Position numbers and translations under genes: made by a program. Positions 22,820-31,280 of a stretch of DNA of 36,483 nucleotides are shown here, in pieces. Source of the DNA: a virus; IMG/VR virus record IMGVR_UViG_3300023223_000712, positions 1-36,483 of that record, one strand, 5' to 3'. Positions within the stretch are counted from its first letter, which is position 1. Every line of letters begins with the position of its first letter. Under the pieces are notes generated by a model. The model worked only from the letters and a program-made list of their open reading frames with translations, ran no database searches and was not told the DNA's origin.

Positions 22820-23029
22820 ATGCCACGCATAAATGTCTACAAAGCCAAACCTACAAAATTATCTTATATCAAACAAACATACTATATTGGTGGCCTAGGT
22901 GTTGTTGTCTATAAATCAGGTCATGTATTGGTGACATATCCAATGCTACATAATAAAAAAGCAGCTTTGAATTTGAAACCAGGAACTAAAGAAGCGTTAT
23001 TTTTTAAAAGAATGGTTAGGGAAAAATAA
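22820..23029 (+). CDS. Small basic protein (69 aa)
   Basis: The ATG at 22820 is preferred to an in-frame GTG at 22808 inside the preceding frame. The protein is strongly basic (many Lys, Arg) and mixed strand/helix, with a central glycine-rich hydrophobic strand pair (YYIGGLGVVVYKSG) that reads like a short beta-hairpin rather than a membrane segment. It may bind nucleic acid. The stop is 1 bp before the next start. Confidence 0.6.
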   Translation: MPRINVYKAKPTKLSYIKQTYYIGGLGVVVYKSGHVLVTYPMLHNKKAALNLKPGTKEALFFKRMVREK

Positions 23030-23030
23030 C

Positions 23031-23399
23031 ATGAATTGTCCAGTTTGCAACATTGTAATTTATGAAGAATTAGAATGCGCTGATCCTAAATTCTGTTGTC
23101 AATGTGGTGCATCACTTGATGCAACAGAAAATAATAATTTATCAATCACCACTGTTGAACTTGACAACCTGGTTGAATTTTTAGATAAAAATAACTCTAT
23201 AGTTGAAGATGCAGCAATACCATTACACCATACAATGCTAACTTTGACATTTTTAATGGAAAATAAACTACTAAAACCAAATCCTATGACTTTAGCTATT
23301 CTTCAATACATGTTTGTATATTCAGACGAACACAGACATAAAATTTCAACTAATTCAGATGAAGTACCTTTTAGTGGTACAGGTAAAAAAAAACATTGA
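23031..23399 (+). CDS. Zinc-ribbon protein (122 aa)
   Basis: An N-terminal zinc ribbon has CPVC (residues 3-6) and CCQCG (about 23-27). The rest is helical and acidic, with an HHT segment and a Lys-rich end. It may contact transcription machinery, but no family is recognised. Its TGA overlaps the TTG start of the next gene. Confidence 0.7.
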   Translation: MNCPVCNIVIYEELECADPKFCCQCGASLDATENNNLSITTVELDNLVEFLDKNNSIVEDAAIPLHHTMLTLTFLMENKLLKPNPMTLAILQYMFVYSDEHRHKISTNSDEVPFSGTGKKKH

Positions 23400-23578
23400 T
23401 CAGAAAATTAATTGATTACCTCAAAGGTGTTGTTGAATTGCCACACAATGAGCTGTACATATGGAAATGCTTGTATTGTAATGCAGAAATTGATGGTGCA
23501 AACATGGATCTAGTAATTTTGCATGAAATCAAATTCAATCACAAGAAAAAGTGGCGCAGAATTAAAAAAGTAGACTGA
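23396..23578 (+). CDS. C2H2-like zinc-finger microprotein (60 aa, TTG start)
   Basis: The TTG at 23396 overlaps the TGA of the preceding gene. A basic helix comes first, then WKCLYCNAEI with two Cys and, about 18 residues later, HEIKFNH with two His: a C2H2-like finger. The end is very basic (KKKWRRIKK). A DNA- or RNA-binding role is likely. Confidence 0.65.
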   Translation: MIRKLIDYLKGVVELPHNELYIWKCLYCNAEIDGANMDLVILHEIKFNHKKKWRRIKKVD

Positions 23579-23585
23579 CAATAGA

Positions 23586-24164
23586 ATGGATCTAACACAA
23601 GATAACTACAACTACCAAAACAGTACATACACATCTGGTTTTATCTTTGATTTTTGGAGCTGTGGATCTGCTCAAAAAGATGAATACAAAATCAAATTTC
23701 CTGGTGCATACCCTGCAGGTTTCTTAAAACGCTGGCGTGCAGCATTTGAATCTACTTTCTTAGAATCAAATAATACCATCTTACATGTTTGTGCAGGTCG
23801 TGTACCATTCAGTGAAGGACTCACACAAGATATCAAGCCTGATTACTCACCTGATTACAAATGCAATGCAGAAGAAATACACATCACATACCCAGAACTA
23901 TCAAACAAATTCCAGTGGACCATAGCAGATCCACCATACAATCAAGCTGCATCAAAAAAATATTATGACATGCCACTACTAAACAAACACAAGATGCTAA
24001 AGAGCATGGCAGCAGTAACAAAACCAGGTGGCTACATAGGAATACTTGATCAAAATGCCCTAATTGGCAAACCTGCAAACCTAAAGAAAATAGCACACAT
24101 TGCAGTGACATCAATACCAAACACTGATGCTAGACTATTCACTGTATATAGAAAATTATCATAG
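23586..24164 (+). CDS. DNA methyltransferase with DPPY motif (192 aa)
   Basis: The catalytic motif IADPPYN lies at about residues 113-119 and marks an amino-methyltransferase (N6-adenine or N4-cytosine). The AdoMet-binding side is probably ILHVCAGR (about 65-72) with a following acidic strand. After the catalytic loop come KPGGYIGILDQN and a final RLFTVYRK strand. It differs from the Dam-type enzyme at 16566, so the virus encodes two methyltransferases. No target domain is obvious and no restriction partner is seen, which suggests self-protection. Confidence 0.8.
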   Translation: MDLTQDNYNYQNSTYTSGFIFDFWSCGSAQKDEYKIKFPGAYPAGFLKRWRAAFESTFLESNNTILHVCAGRVPFSEGLTQDIKPDYSPDYKCNAEEIHITYPELSNKFQWTIADPPYNQAASKKYYDMPLLNKHKMLKSMAAVTKPGGYIGILDQNALIGKPANLKKIAHIAVTSIPNTDARLFTVYRKLS

Positions 24165-24203
24165 TTAAATACAAATTTTGTGAGCCAAACTAGGGGGTGA
24201 ATT
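24164..24203 (+). promoter_or_regulatory. Duplicated promoter-leader cassette, plus copy
   Basis: TATA-like GTTAAATA (24164-24171), AAATTTTGTGAGCCAAAC (24173-24190) and GGGGGTGA (24193-24200) precede the ATG at 24204. The Shine-Dalgarno matches the archaeal 16S tail (GGAGGTGA) with one mismatch. The same block lies at 12909-12869 on the minus strand. The homology even reaches into the first codons (ATGAAACAA). Confidence 0.75.
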
Positions 24204-24419
24204 ATGAAACAAACCAAGTATAGCAAAGGAAATGAAATCTCTGTACTTCTAGATGAAATAGATATCATTCATAGAAGTACAAGACACATGGAAATTCTAT
24301 CAAATCTTAAGCCTGTGCAAGGCATCAAAGCAGAAAAAATTGATGAATCTTTAGAACTTTTAGCAGAAGCACAAGCCTACAGAATACATAGACTCCATGA
24401 ACTTGTAGTGAAACAATAG
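24204..24419 (+). CDS. Small helical protein (71 aa) under the duplicated promoter
   Basis: The protein is helical with charged heptad-like repeats and a C-terminal His/Arg cluster (RIHRLHELVVK). It has no Cys, signal or membrane segment. It shares its promoter-leader with the minus-strand 75-aa gene but not an obvious protein sequence. It could be a small regulator or anti-host factor. It is unrecognised. Confidence 0.65.
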   Translation: MKQTKYSKGNEISVLLDEIDIIHRSTRHMEILSNLKPVQGIKAEKIDESLELLAEAQAYRIHRLHELVVKQ

Positions 24420-24467
24420 ACTAAGACAATATTGTTAATTACAACTCCCTTTTATTTTTTTCCTTCT

Positions 24468-24487
24468 TTTTATTTATCATTTATTAG
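24468..24487 (+). promoter_or_regulatory. Pyrimidine-rich tract and TATA-like box before the large terminase
   Basis: A pyrimidine-rich stretch (24445-24475) may end the upstream transcript and runs into TTTATTTATCATTTATTA, whose end is centred about 27 nt before the ATG at 24510. A short palindrome ACAATATTGT lies upstream at 24426-24435. Confidence 0.4.
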
Positions 24488-24509
24488 TGAAATTAGCTAA
24501 TATCACAAC

Positions 24510-26078
24510 ATGATTGGTGGCACATTTGTATCAAAAGACTACATACAATTAGTCAATAATTCATCTGATCCAGCAGACAGCAAACAATCACAAGAATTAT
24601 CACTTGATCCTGTTACCTGGACTGAGCAAACACGATATGTTCGTGGCGCTCAATTCACATTTGACAAAAGGCAATATCTTCACCAAATTTATCGTGACAC
24701 AGCACAGAGAATTTACATCAAAAAAGGTAGACAAACTGAAATGTCAGAATGGTTAATCAACATGATTTTAATTAATGCTTGGAAATATCCTGGAACAGTA
24801 CACGCATACATTGCAGACAGACAGAGCCACACCTTCAAATTCTCAAATCAACGAATGAAAATTGAAGCTATAAGAAATTCTCAACTAATCCAAAAAATTG
24901 TACACCTAAAAAATCATACAACAACTAAAATGACACTCAACAATGGCAGTATCGTTTATTTCATGTCAGCATGGAATGGTTTTATAGAGTCAGAATCAGT
25001 AACAGCAGATTTTGGTTATATCGATGAAATACAAAATATGGATCTCATAAATTTTGCATCATTCATTTCATCAATGTCACATAGTAAACATCAAAAATTA
25101 TATGGTGTTGGCATTGGTACAATCGAAGGTTCAGAGTGGGATAAACTATTCAACAATACAACAATGAATAGATGGGATGCAAAAGCTAAAGCATGGATTC
25201 CAAAAAAACCAAATAAAGAATATTCAGGCTACTTAATCCCACAAACTATCGTACCATGGATCACTAAAGCTATGATTGAAAAAAGCAGGCGTGAATTTCC
25301 ACCAGCTCAATTTGCAATTCAAGTTATGGGTGAATCAATCAAGGGTGATGCAGTACCACTATCAATTGAAGATATGAAAAAGATTCTAGTACCTGGTGGC
25401 TTTACTATGCCAAAAGCAGTTGATCATTCATTAGGTCCAATCACAATTGGCATTGATGTTGGTGGTGGTACAAAAGCATTCACAGTACCATACATTGAGC
25501 AATGGACAGACACAGACATACCAATATCAAAATTACTCTACACAACACGCATCACAGATGTTGATACTGAATCACAAATTTTCAAACTTGGCAACCTCAT
25601 TGATGCATACGAACCTAATATTGGTGCAATAGATTTAGGTGGTGGCACAAGGCAAACACAGGAAATTGAAAATAAATATGGCCACATCATCTGCAAATGT
25701 AACTACTCAGCACCACTACAAACACCCTACGTCTACAACAAAGTATCATCACAAAATCTGCTTAAAGTGAATCGTAGCTATCTCTTAGAACAGGTATTTG
25801 ATCAAATCAAAACACCACACATTCAAGATGGCCACATAATTCAAAAAATTCAAATTCCCTTCAAAGACAACCCAGAAGAAATAACTTGGCTGCTAAATGA
25901 TTTTACAGCAATGTTTGGTACATACAAAAAAGCATCAAATGGCCAAGAACACATGGATTATGATAAAGCGCCAACAGTAACAAATGATGCATTAATGGCC
26001 AAAGGTTTCTCTACTGCAGCATTCCAGTTATGGAAACGAAACAACCAATCTGGTGAAAGCTATGTTGACTATAATTAA
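24510..26078 (+). CDS. terL: Large terminase subunit, TerL (522 aa)
   Basis: The N-terminal ATPase has a deviant Walker A around residues 69-78 (KKGRQTEMSE, lacking the usual GK[S/T]), a Walker B with catalytic Glu in FGYIDEIQ (about 167-174) and a following coupling segment. The C-terminal RNase H-like nuclease shows GIDVGGG (about 313), AIDLGGG (about 372) and a late Asp in TNDALMAKG (about 490), giving three acidic residues. Size and gene order (portal next) are typical. It cuts and pumps viral DNA into procapsids. Many phage terminases have KxRQxxxS-like P-loops with the lysine moved earlier, so loss of function is not implied. Confidence 0.92.
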   Translation: MIGGTFVSKDYIQLVNNSSDPADSKQSQELSLDPVTWTEQTRYVRGAQFTFDKRQYLHQIYRDTAQRIYIKKGRQTEMSEWLINMILINAWKYPGTVHAYIADRQSHTFKFSNQRMKIEAIRNSQLIQKIVHLKNHTTTKMTLNNGSIVYFMSAWNGFIESESVTADFGYIDEIQNMDLINFASFISSMSHSKHQKLYGVGIGTIEGSEWDKLFNNTTMNRWDAKAKAWIPKKPNKEYSGYLIPQTIVPWITKAMIEKSRREFPPAQFAIQVMGESIKGDAVPLSIEDMKKILVPGGFTMPKAVDHSLGPITIGIDVGGGTKAFTVPYIEQWTDTDIPISKLLYTTRITDVDTESQIFKLGNLIDAYEPNIGAIDLGGGTRQTQEIENKYGHIICKCNYSAPLQTPYVYNKVSSQNLLKVNRSYLLEQVFDQIKTPHIQDGHIIQKIQIPFKDNPEEITWLLNDFTAMFGTYKKASNGQEHMDYDKAPTVTNDALMAKGFSTAAFQLWKRNNQSGESYVDYN

Positions 26079-26114
26079 AATTTAAATATTATCATAATTA
26101 AATACATTTGTGTT

Positions 26115-26280
26115 TGTTACCAATCTATCAATAACAAGGCTCACAGTGATAGAAACGGCAGCCAAATTAAAGTAAAAGACTAGAATAACTTTGATAAGAG
26201 TTTTTCGTATTCTCTGTCATTGGCTCTACGCTAAACAATGTGTGAGAAGTCCTGACCTCGGAATGATGGGCGCATTAAAT
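26115..26280 (+). ncRNA. Candidate structured RNA between terminase and portal
   Basis: The 255-bp gap after the terminase has no long reading frame but contains the most GC-rich non-coding stretch seen (about 26222-26275) and several pairings: AGCCAA (26160-26165) with TTGGCT (26220-26225), AGAG (26197-26200) with CTCT (26212-26215), and AATGTG (about 26237-26242) with CGCATT (about 26271-26276, one G-U). A CTGA followed by GATG within it resembles box D'/C' of archaeal C/D RNAs, but the full box set is not clear. TATA-like sequence lies upstream (26081-26105). Confidence 0.35.
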
Positions 26281-26302
26281 TTTAAATAACTAGAAACAAT
26301 AA

Positions 26303-26310
26303 TATTTTAA
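26303..26310 (+). promoter_or_regulatory. TATA-like box for the portal gene
   Basis: TATTTTAA is centred about 27 nt before the ATG at 26334, separating portal transcription from the structured gap upstream. Confidence 0.45.
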
Positions 26311-26333
26311 CTGACTTCATACTTTAAAAAGCA

Positions 26334-27704
26334 ATGCCAAATTGGTTGACTGAAAAAGTAGCAAATTATCTAGCAAATTTCATTGAAACAAATGCACATG
26401 GCGCTGATGGTTCAACTGCATTTACAACTGAGCAAACCAGCTTTGGTTATGGTGAAGCAGCAGATATACCACTAGAACGAATTGTTAACAGATTCAAAAC
26501 CAACATAAAATTTGATTACACATGCCAACAGCTAATGGGTTACTCAGTAGCTGGTGGTTTCACAAACACTATAGACTCAGAAACACCAAGGGCCAAAGCC
26601 TGCTTGGAAATGATAGATCAATTCACAACAGACTGGAAGCTACAGAAAAAAAACAAAATTGCAGCTTATGAGTCGTATGCATCAGGTAATTCATTTCTAA
26701 ACACACCTGGTGAAGGTGGCAAGATTGATGGTTTATTCTACATTCCACTAGCAAGCATTGTTAGAATTAATCGTGATGATACAGAAGTCATTGAATATGA
26801 ACAACGTTTAGGTGCAAGGCAAAAGATACTACCAGCAGATCAGGTGGCCCACTTCAAGATGGGTGAAAAGAATGGTGCAGCATATGGTGAAGGAATTGGG
26901 CAACCCATGGAACGTAAAGGTTTAGGCTACAAATCATCAAATGGTAAGTGGATTCACAAGCCATCAACATTTGATGCAGATGAAATGATCGATGATATCA
27001 TTGTCAAAATCATCTATGCACTACAGCCAAAATACATTGTAACACCAAAAGACAAAGAAACAAAGCTATCATCAAATGCATTATCTAAATTAAAAAATGC
27101 ATTTGAGAAACTAGATCCATTAAAGCATGTACTCACTGATCAATATGTAGATGTGATTGACTCAGCATTATCATCACAAGGCAAAAATGATACCTTCATT
27201 GAAAAACATGAACGAAATTTTGTTATCGGTATGAAGTCACCATTTATACCATTAATTGCCAACCCAGACTTTAGCTATGCATCATCACAAACTGCACTTG
27301 AAACTGCACTACCAATAGTGAAAATGTTTAGAACAGAGTGGGAACAATTCATTGAAGATGAAATTTACAAGCCACTAATCATACAAGATGGCAAGAACCC
27401 TGATAAAATACCAGTACACATGAATCTTGTTTCAATTGACAAACTAGACATTGATACTATAGTTAAAATGGATGCTATAGCATCACGCACAGAATTTGCA
27501 GATATCATTGATCCAATAGATTCAATTAAAATGCTCAATGAAAATGGTGCATCATATACAATTAAAGAGAATCTACCAGCAGATATTGTAAATCGTATGA
27601 TTAGAGAAAATCAAATCCAAAAGGCAATTGCAGAAGTATACGACAACAGACAAAAAGCAAATGAAGTGTTACACAAACTCAGAGAAAACAAAAATAGAAT
27701 TTAA
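26334..27704 (+). CDS. Portal protein (456 aa)
   Basis: The length, position after the large terminase and pattern fit portal proteins: an N-terminal helical clip region, a strand-rich wing (YIPLASIVRINRDDTEVIEYE, then QVAHFKMGEK), a long stem helix region (about 220-270, MIDDIIVKIIYALQPKY) and a C-terminal helical crown rich in Lys and Glu. It forms the dodecameric ring through which DNA enters the capsid. There is no MuF-like fusion at this gene's end. Confidence 0.88.
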   Translation: MPNWLTEKVANYLANFIETNAHGADGSTAFTTEQTSFGYGEAADIPLERIVNRFKTNIKFDYTCQQLMGYSVAGGFTNTIDSETPRAKACLEMIDQFTTDWKLQKKNKIAAYESYASGNSFLNTPGEGGKIDGLFYIPLASIVRINRDDTEVIEYEQRLGARQKILPADQVAHFKMGEKNGAAYGEGIGQPMERKGLGYKSSNGKWIHKPSTFDADEMIDDIIVKIIYALQPKYIVTPKDKETKLSSNALSKLKNAFEKLDPLKHVLTDQYVDVIDSALSSQGKNDTFIEKHERNFVIGMKSPFIPLIANPDFSYASSQTALETALPIVKMFRTEWEQFIEDEIYKPLIIQDGKNPDKIPVHMNLVSIDKLDIDTIVKMDAIASRTEFADIIDPIDSIKMLNENGASYTIKENLPADIVNRMIRENQIQKAIAEVYDNRQKANEVLHKLRENKNRI

Positions 27705-27732
27705 TAACAAGTTATGATAATTAAAATCAATC

Positions 27733-27966
27733 ATGCCAACAACACCTTTGACTGTAAACAATAGAGTATTTTATAAATTAATAATTGGTAATAGACGTAC
27801 TAGAACCACAATAGATGAAACAATTAATAAATTAATTGTTGATGTACTAGAACCTGCAAATAGAATGATCGTAGATTGGCACATACAAATAAACCCAGAT
27901 TATACCCATAAGACACTAATTGTAATTAGAACAGCACCAATACCAACAGAACCACAACCACCCTGA
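27733..27966 (+). CDS. Small protein (77 aa) with possible +1 frameshift extension
   Basis: The frame has an N-terminal strand pair, an amphipathic helix (TIDETINKLIVDVLEP) and a strand ending in a Pro-rich tail. It ends CCA CCC TGA. Shifting +1 at CCC-T gives CCT GAA CGT AAA and 13 further codons (GHGKRGPPEPP) to TAA at 28007-28009, continuing the Pro-rich character. CCC-T is a known +1 slip-prone context. The gene lies between portal and protease genes and may be a minor head protein. Function is unknown. Confidence 0.6.
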   Translation: MPTTPLTVNNRVFYKLIIGNRRTRTTIDETINKLIVDVLEPANRMIVDWHIQINPDYTHKTLIVIRTAPIPTEPQPP

Positions 27967-28010
27967 ACGTAAAGGGCATGGCAAACGTGGCCCACCAGAA
28001 CCACCATAAC

Positions 28011-28018
28011 TTTTTTTT
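28011..28018 (+). terminator. T-run before the secreted Fn3 gene
   Basis: Eight T bases begin two bases after the stop of the +1 extension and directly precede the next promoter. Confidence 0.45.
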
Positions 28019-28023
28019 ACTAT

Positions 28024-28036
28024 TCATTTATTAATC
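28024..28036 (+). promoter_or_regulatory. TATA-like box for the 28056 gene
   Basis: TCATTTATTAATC is centred about 26 nt before the ATG at 28056, so this secreted protein has its own promoter within the head gene block. Confidence 0.5.
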
Positions 28037-28055
28037 GTATAATCTCAACAACAAC

Positions 28056-28481
28056 ATGAAAAAATTATTATTCACATTACTAGCAATAATAGCAATCAGT
28101 CTATCACCTATTGCAGCAGCATCACACCCACATGCACCAACATCAATACCAGCACCAACCAACTTGAATCTCAACCAACCACACAGTGATGATATAATCG
28201 TCACCTGGAATTATCCATCAAATGTAAACAACATCACTTTTGTTGTGGCAATGGACAGCAACGATGGTTATAGAGAAAATACACACAACATTCATGGCAC
28301 AACTTACACCTTTGATGCAACTGAGCATTTCATAGGCAAAGTGATATCATTTTACGTGTATGCAATGCAAGACAATCACCCTGCAAAAACAATAATTTCA
28401 AACAATTCAACCACACAATCAATACTAGTTTGTGGCAATGTTTGGAATGAAACATCACTCCGTTTAGGCGCACAGTGTTAA
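28056..28481 (+). CDS. Secreted single-domain Fn3-like protein (141 aa)
   Basis: A signal peptide (residues 1-22, MKKLLFTLLAIIAISLSPIAAASH) is followed by a Pro-rich linker and one Fn3-like sandwich (about 32-120; strands IIVTWNYP, TFVVAMDS, ISFYVYAMQD). The end has two Cys (CGNVWNETSLRLGAQC) that may form a disulfide. It is a smaller relative in style of the 617-residue protein at 20844. Insertion between portal and protease with separate promoter and terminator marks it as a moron acting at the host surface. Confidence 0.8.
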   Translation: MKKLLFTLLAIIAISLSPIAAASHPHAPTSIPAPTNLNLNQPHSDDIIVTWNYPSNVNNITFVVAMDSNDGYRENTHNIHGTTYTFDATEHFIGKVISFYVYAMQDNHPAKTIISNNSTTQSILVCGNVWNETSLRLGAQC

Positions 28482-28495
28482 TTGCACATACCCAT

Positions 28496-28508
28496 CTTTT
28501 TTTATTTT
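28496..28508 (+). terminator. T-rich terminator after the secreted Fn3 gene
   Basis: CTTTTTTTATTTT lies about 15 bases after the stop codon. It isolates the transcript from the protease gene, whose TATA-like TTTTATAA (28531-28538) follows. Confidence 0.45.
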
Positions 28509-28559
28509 AAACTTGAGATACAAAAATAGTTTTATAAGCAAACAATCCAATTACAAATC

Positions 28560-30763
28560 ATGCAGATGAAGCTATCAGAGATTGCAAACCACAAAAAGCT
28601 AGGTGCTATCATCAAAACTTTAGATTCTTCATTCAATGAAAAGGACATGCCAAAATTTAGAAAAATACTTCTTGCTAAAACCAAAGACAATGATAAAACA
28701 ATTGATCAAAATCAAATGTATGATTACTTAACAAGAGAAATTGTAGAATTTAACCAAAAAGAAAAAATTAACAAATTAATGACTACTACTAATTCAGCTC
28801 ACACCAATTCATTTGATTGGACTAAATCAATGGGCATCACATTAAAGGATGCTAACGAATTACGATTAATCAAGGGTGTTGCAATGAGCAGTGGCATCAA
28901 AAAGGATGGTGTAAAAGAAACACAAGACAACATTGCATTTGGCACAGGTACAATGCAAGCATACATTCTAAACGGTACTGTAGTTTGTGATATTGATCAT
29001 TTCAAAGAAGAATTGCCTAGTGATGAATACAGTGATTACCCTGTAAAAGAAATCAATGCAGAATATCCACCAGCAACAATGCTAGCTGTTGGTTTAGGTC
29101 GAAACACAGTAGGCAACAAAGGTGAAGAAAAAGTACAGACTGAATTTTTAGCAGTTTGCTCAAATAAAACAGTCTATGACATGATTGGCAAGGGTGAATT
29201 TGTTGGCTGCTCAACAGAAGAAATTATGAGAAACAGAGTGTGCAAAGAAGATGGCACAGAATGTACAGCAGAAGGATCACACCTACCAGCTAATACTTTA
29301 CTACTCAAGGGAGTGCCAAACAGCGATTCAACATGGGTGGCACAAGTTAATGAAAAAGACATTGGCACAATACTATCAAAAGAAGGTGAAACAAACCATA
29401 TTTCAAATTCACTCAAATCAAAGCTAATGCTAATCTTAAAAAACAGATACCTAAACCACGTCACCAAAAATGAAGAACAAATTGTTGACATTACCAAATA
29501 TTACAATGAAGATGGGAAATGGAAAAATGGCGCTGACTCTATCAATGAATTTCTTACTGTTGAAAAGAAAGTAAACAATGAAAAAGCTAAACTCATTGCT
29601 GATTATCTATTTGTTAATCCTGGTGCATTAAATGAGGTTCATCTAACATTCTTTTCTGCAGATGATCTAGTTGCATGGTTTGACAATCTAAACTTTAACA
29701 AAATAATCAAAGAGCAAAATGCTCAGCTAATCCAAATCAAATCAAAAATGCGCAAAGATAACGCTGTTCAATTTGGCCAAGGTGAAGTTGAATATGGTGA
29801 TTACCCAGAAGGCTCAAAGTGTTATCAATGCAGATGGTTCACATCATTTGAAGCAGAAATTGAAGAAATACCAAACTCATTAGGATCATGCAATATTGTT
29901 GCAGGTGATATTATGGGCCAAAAAGGTTGCAATAGATTTGAAGCAATACCAGGTGGTTCAGCAGTAGATCCAGCAGCAGCAGATGGTGCAGCAGCAGCAG
30001 CAGCAGAACCAGGTAACTTATCACATCAAGAACCAGATGCAGATGGCAATTGCCCTGACACTCACCATTTAGGTGAAGTTGATGGTGTGCCAATGTGCAT
30101 ACCAAACGATGAACCAGCAGCAGATGCAGATACTACAGCAAATGTTGATCCTTTACCAGTAAATGAAGATGGCACATGCCCTGATGGCTATGAACTAGGT
30201 GAAGATGCAGATGGCAATGAAATGTGTATGCCAACTCAAGCTACAATTGATGCAGCAGATGCAGCAGCAGCAAACAAATCAAAAGAAACACTAACCAAAG
30301 AACAAATTAACAAATTGCTTGGCAAAAATAAAAATTCTGTTAAATCATCTGCATTAACTGAAAAGGATCCAAAGTCAACACACAACCAAAAGATTATAGC
30401 TATAAACAAAGACATTGAACTACTAAAGAAGAATCTAAAACAAATCCCAATACGTTATGGCATGGACAAAGAAGCAAAGAACCTGATCGAACAACGAAAA
30501 TCAATTCAAAACCAGATTAGAGAGCTGCAACAAAAAAAAAGAACTCTATAGACAATTTTCTAGTCATTTACAATCAAGGCAGATCAGCAACATCAGGTAT
30601 TGAAACAATTTTACTTGAAATTTGGAACATTCATGGCGCAGAAGATGAATTATGCACACAATATGATGGTACAATCTGGGATGTGAACACTGGACCACAC
30701 CCAATTACTGATACTCACCCTAATTGCAACTGTACACGTGATGTTTTCTCTACAAAACTGTAG
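28560..30763 (+). CDS. Prohead protease/scaffold, with candidate -1 frameshift to a MuF-like zinc tail
   Basis: The zero frame is 28560-30551 (663 aa). The protease part is at about 95-230, with CDIDHF (H147) and GEFVGCSTEE (S218) as likely catalytic His and Ser of an HK97-type prohead protease. It is followed by a helical scaffold-like part, a CYQCRWF segment, an Ala/Asp-rich linker, two Cys repeats (DGNCPDTHHLG...MCIP and DGTCPDGYELG...MCMP), and a Lys-rich end. Near the end, a run of nine A and G (30532-30541) offers A AAA AAA in -1 register (30533-30539). The -1 frame lacks a start, is open from 30521 to TAG at 30761-30763, and adds 74 residues ending ELCTQYDGTIW...HPNCNC, the zinc-binding C-terminus of Mu gpF-like proteins. 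Total would be about 734 aa. The shift is inferred. A homopolymer sequencing error would give the same picture. Confidence 0.75.
29970..30006 (+). repeat. GCA triplet repeats in the protease linker
   Basis: Two runs of GCA codons encode an Ala-rich linker between the protease/scaffold part and the Cys repeats. They are prone to length change by slippage. Confidence 0.7.
30533..30539 (+). promoter_or_regulatory. Candidate slippery heptamer AAAAAAA (within A9G)
   Basis: Zero-frame codons AAA AAA (30534-30539) preceded by A form A AAA AAA. After slipping, the next codon is AAG at 30539. It links the protease frame to the start-less MuF-like frame. Confidence 0.6.
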
Positions 30764-30812
30764 CTATTGCACAACAATTACACTAAAATAAAACAAAACT
30801 TTTAATCATTCA

Positions 30813-31247
30813 ATGAGAAAACCACGCAAATCTAACAAGCCAAAAATCACAAACAAGGCTACATTAGATGCAAAAAAGCAAGAATCAGAGCAAATGGCAG
30901 AAAGATCCACTATAACATCAAGTAATGAAAATACAATGGCACTTGGTGCTGACAATGCATCAGAAAATACAGAAAATAATGCAAATTCAGCAACAGTACA
31001 AGCAGAATGGGATAAAGCAGTACAAGCAGCTAGTACAGCAGCAGCAGACAATGTAGCTGCACAAGTTGCAGCAGCACAAAAACCAGAAGATACACCCACA
31101 AGAAGAAAAAAACCTAAATTAGTCATTGCTCACTGCTGCCCTGATGAACGATGTAATTTTAAAACAACATCTGATGAAAAAACCTGTCCTTATGATGGCA
31201 ACAAATTGATTTATGATAAATATCTAAATCGAAAATCAAACCAATGA
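30813..31247 (+). CDS. Ala-rich protein with C-terminal zinc site (144 aa)
   Basis: The N-terminus is very basic (KPRKSNKPK), the middle is low-complexity Ala/Asn/Glu (about 40-95) and the C-terminus has CCPDERC and TCPYDG, four Cys suitable for zinc. It lies between the protease and decoration genes, so it may be a scaffold, an internal head protein or a cofactor of assembly. It is not recognised. The start is leaderless-like, with TATA-like TTTTAATC about 20 nt upstream. Confidence 0.65.
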   Translation: MRKPRKSNKPKITNKATLDAKKQESEQMAERSTITSSNENTMALGADNASENTENNANSATVQAEWDKAVQAASTAAADNVAAQVAAAQKPEDTPTRRKKPKLVIAHCCPDERCNFKTTSDEKTCPYDGNKLIYDKYLNRKSNQ

Positions 31248-31280
31248 TCTTATAAGGCACAATATCTATTTTATTTTATT

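Noticed and set aside
26114-26136. TGTTAC...ATAACA near 26114-26134 as another operator copy
   Set aside because: The half-sites are 10 nt apart rather than 4, so it does not match the family.
29911-30105. Leu-rich minus-strand frame over the protease linker
   Set aside because: It arises from the reverse complement of GCA/CCA repeats in the Ala-rich linker.
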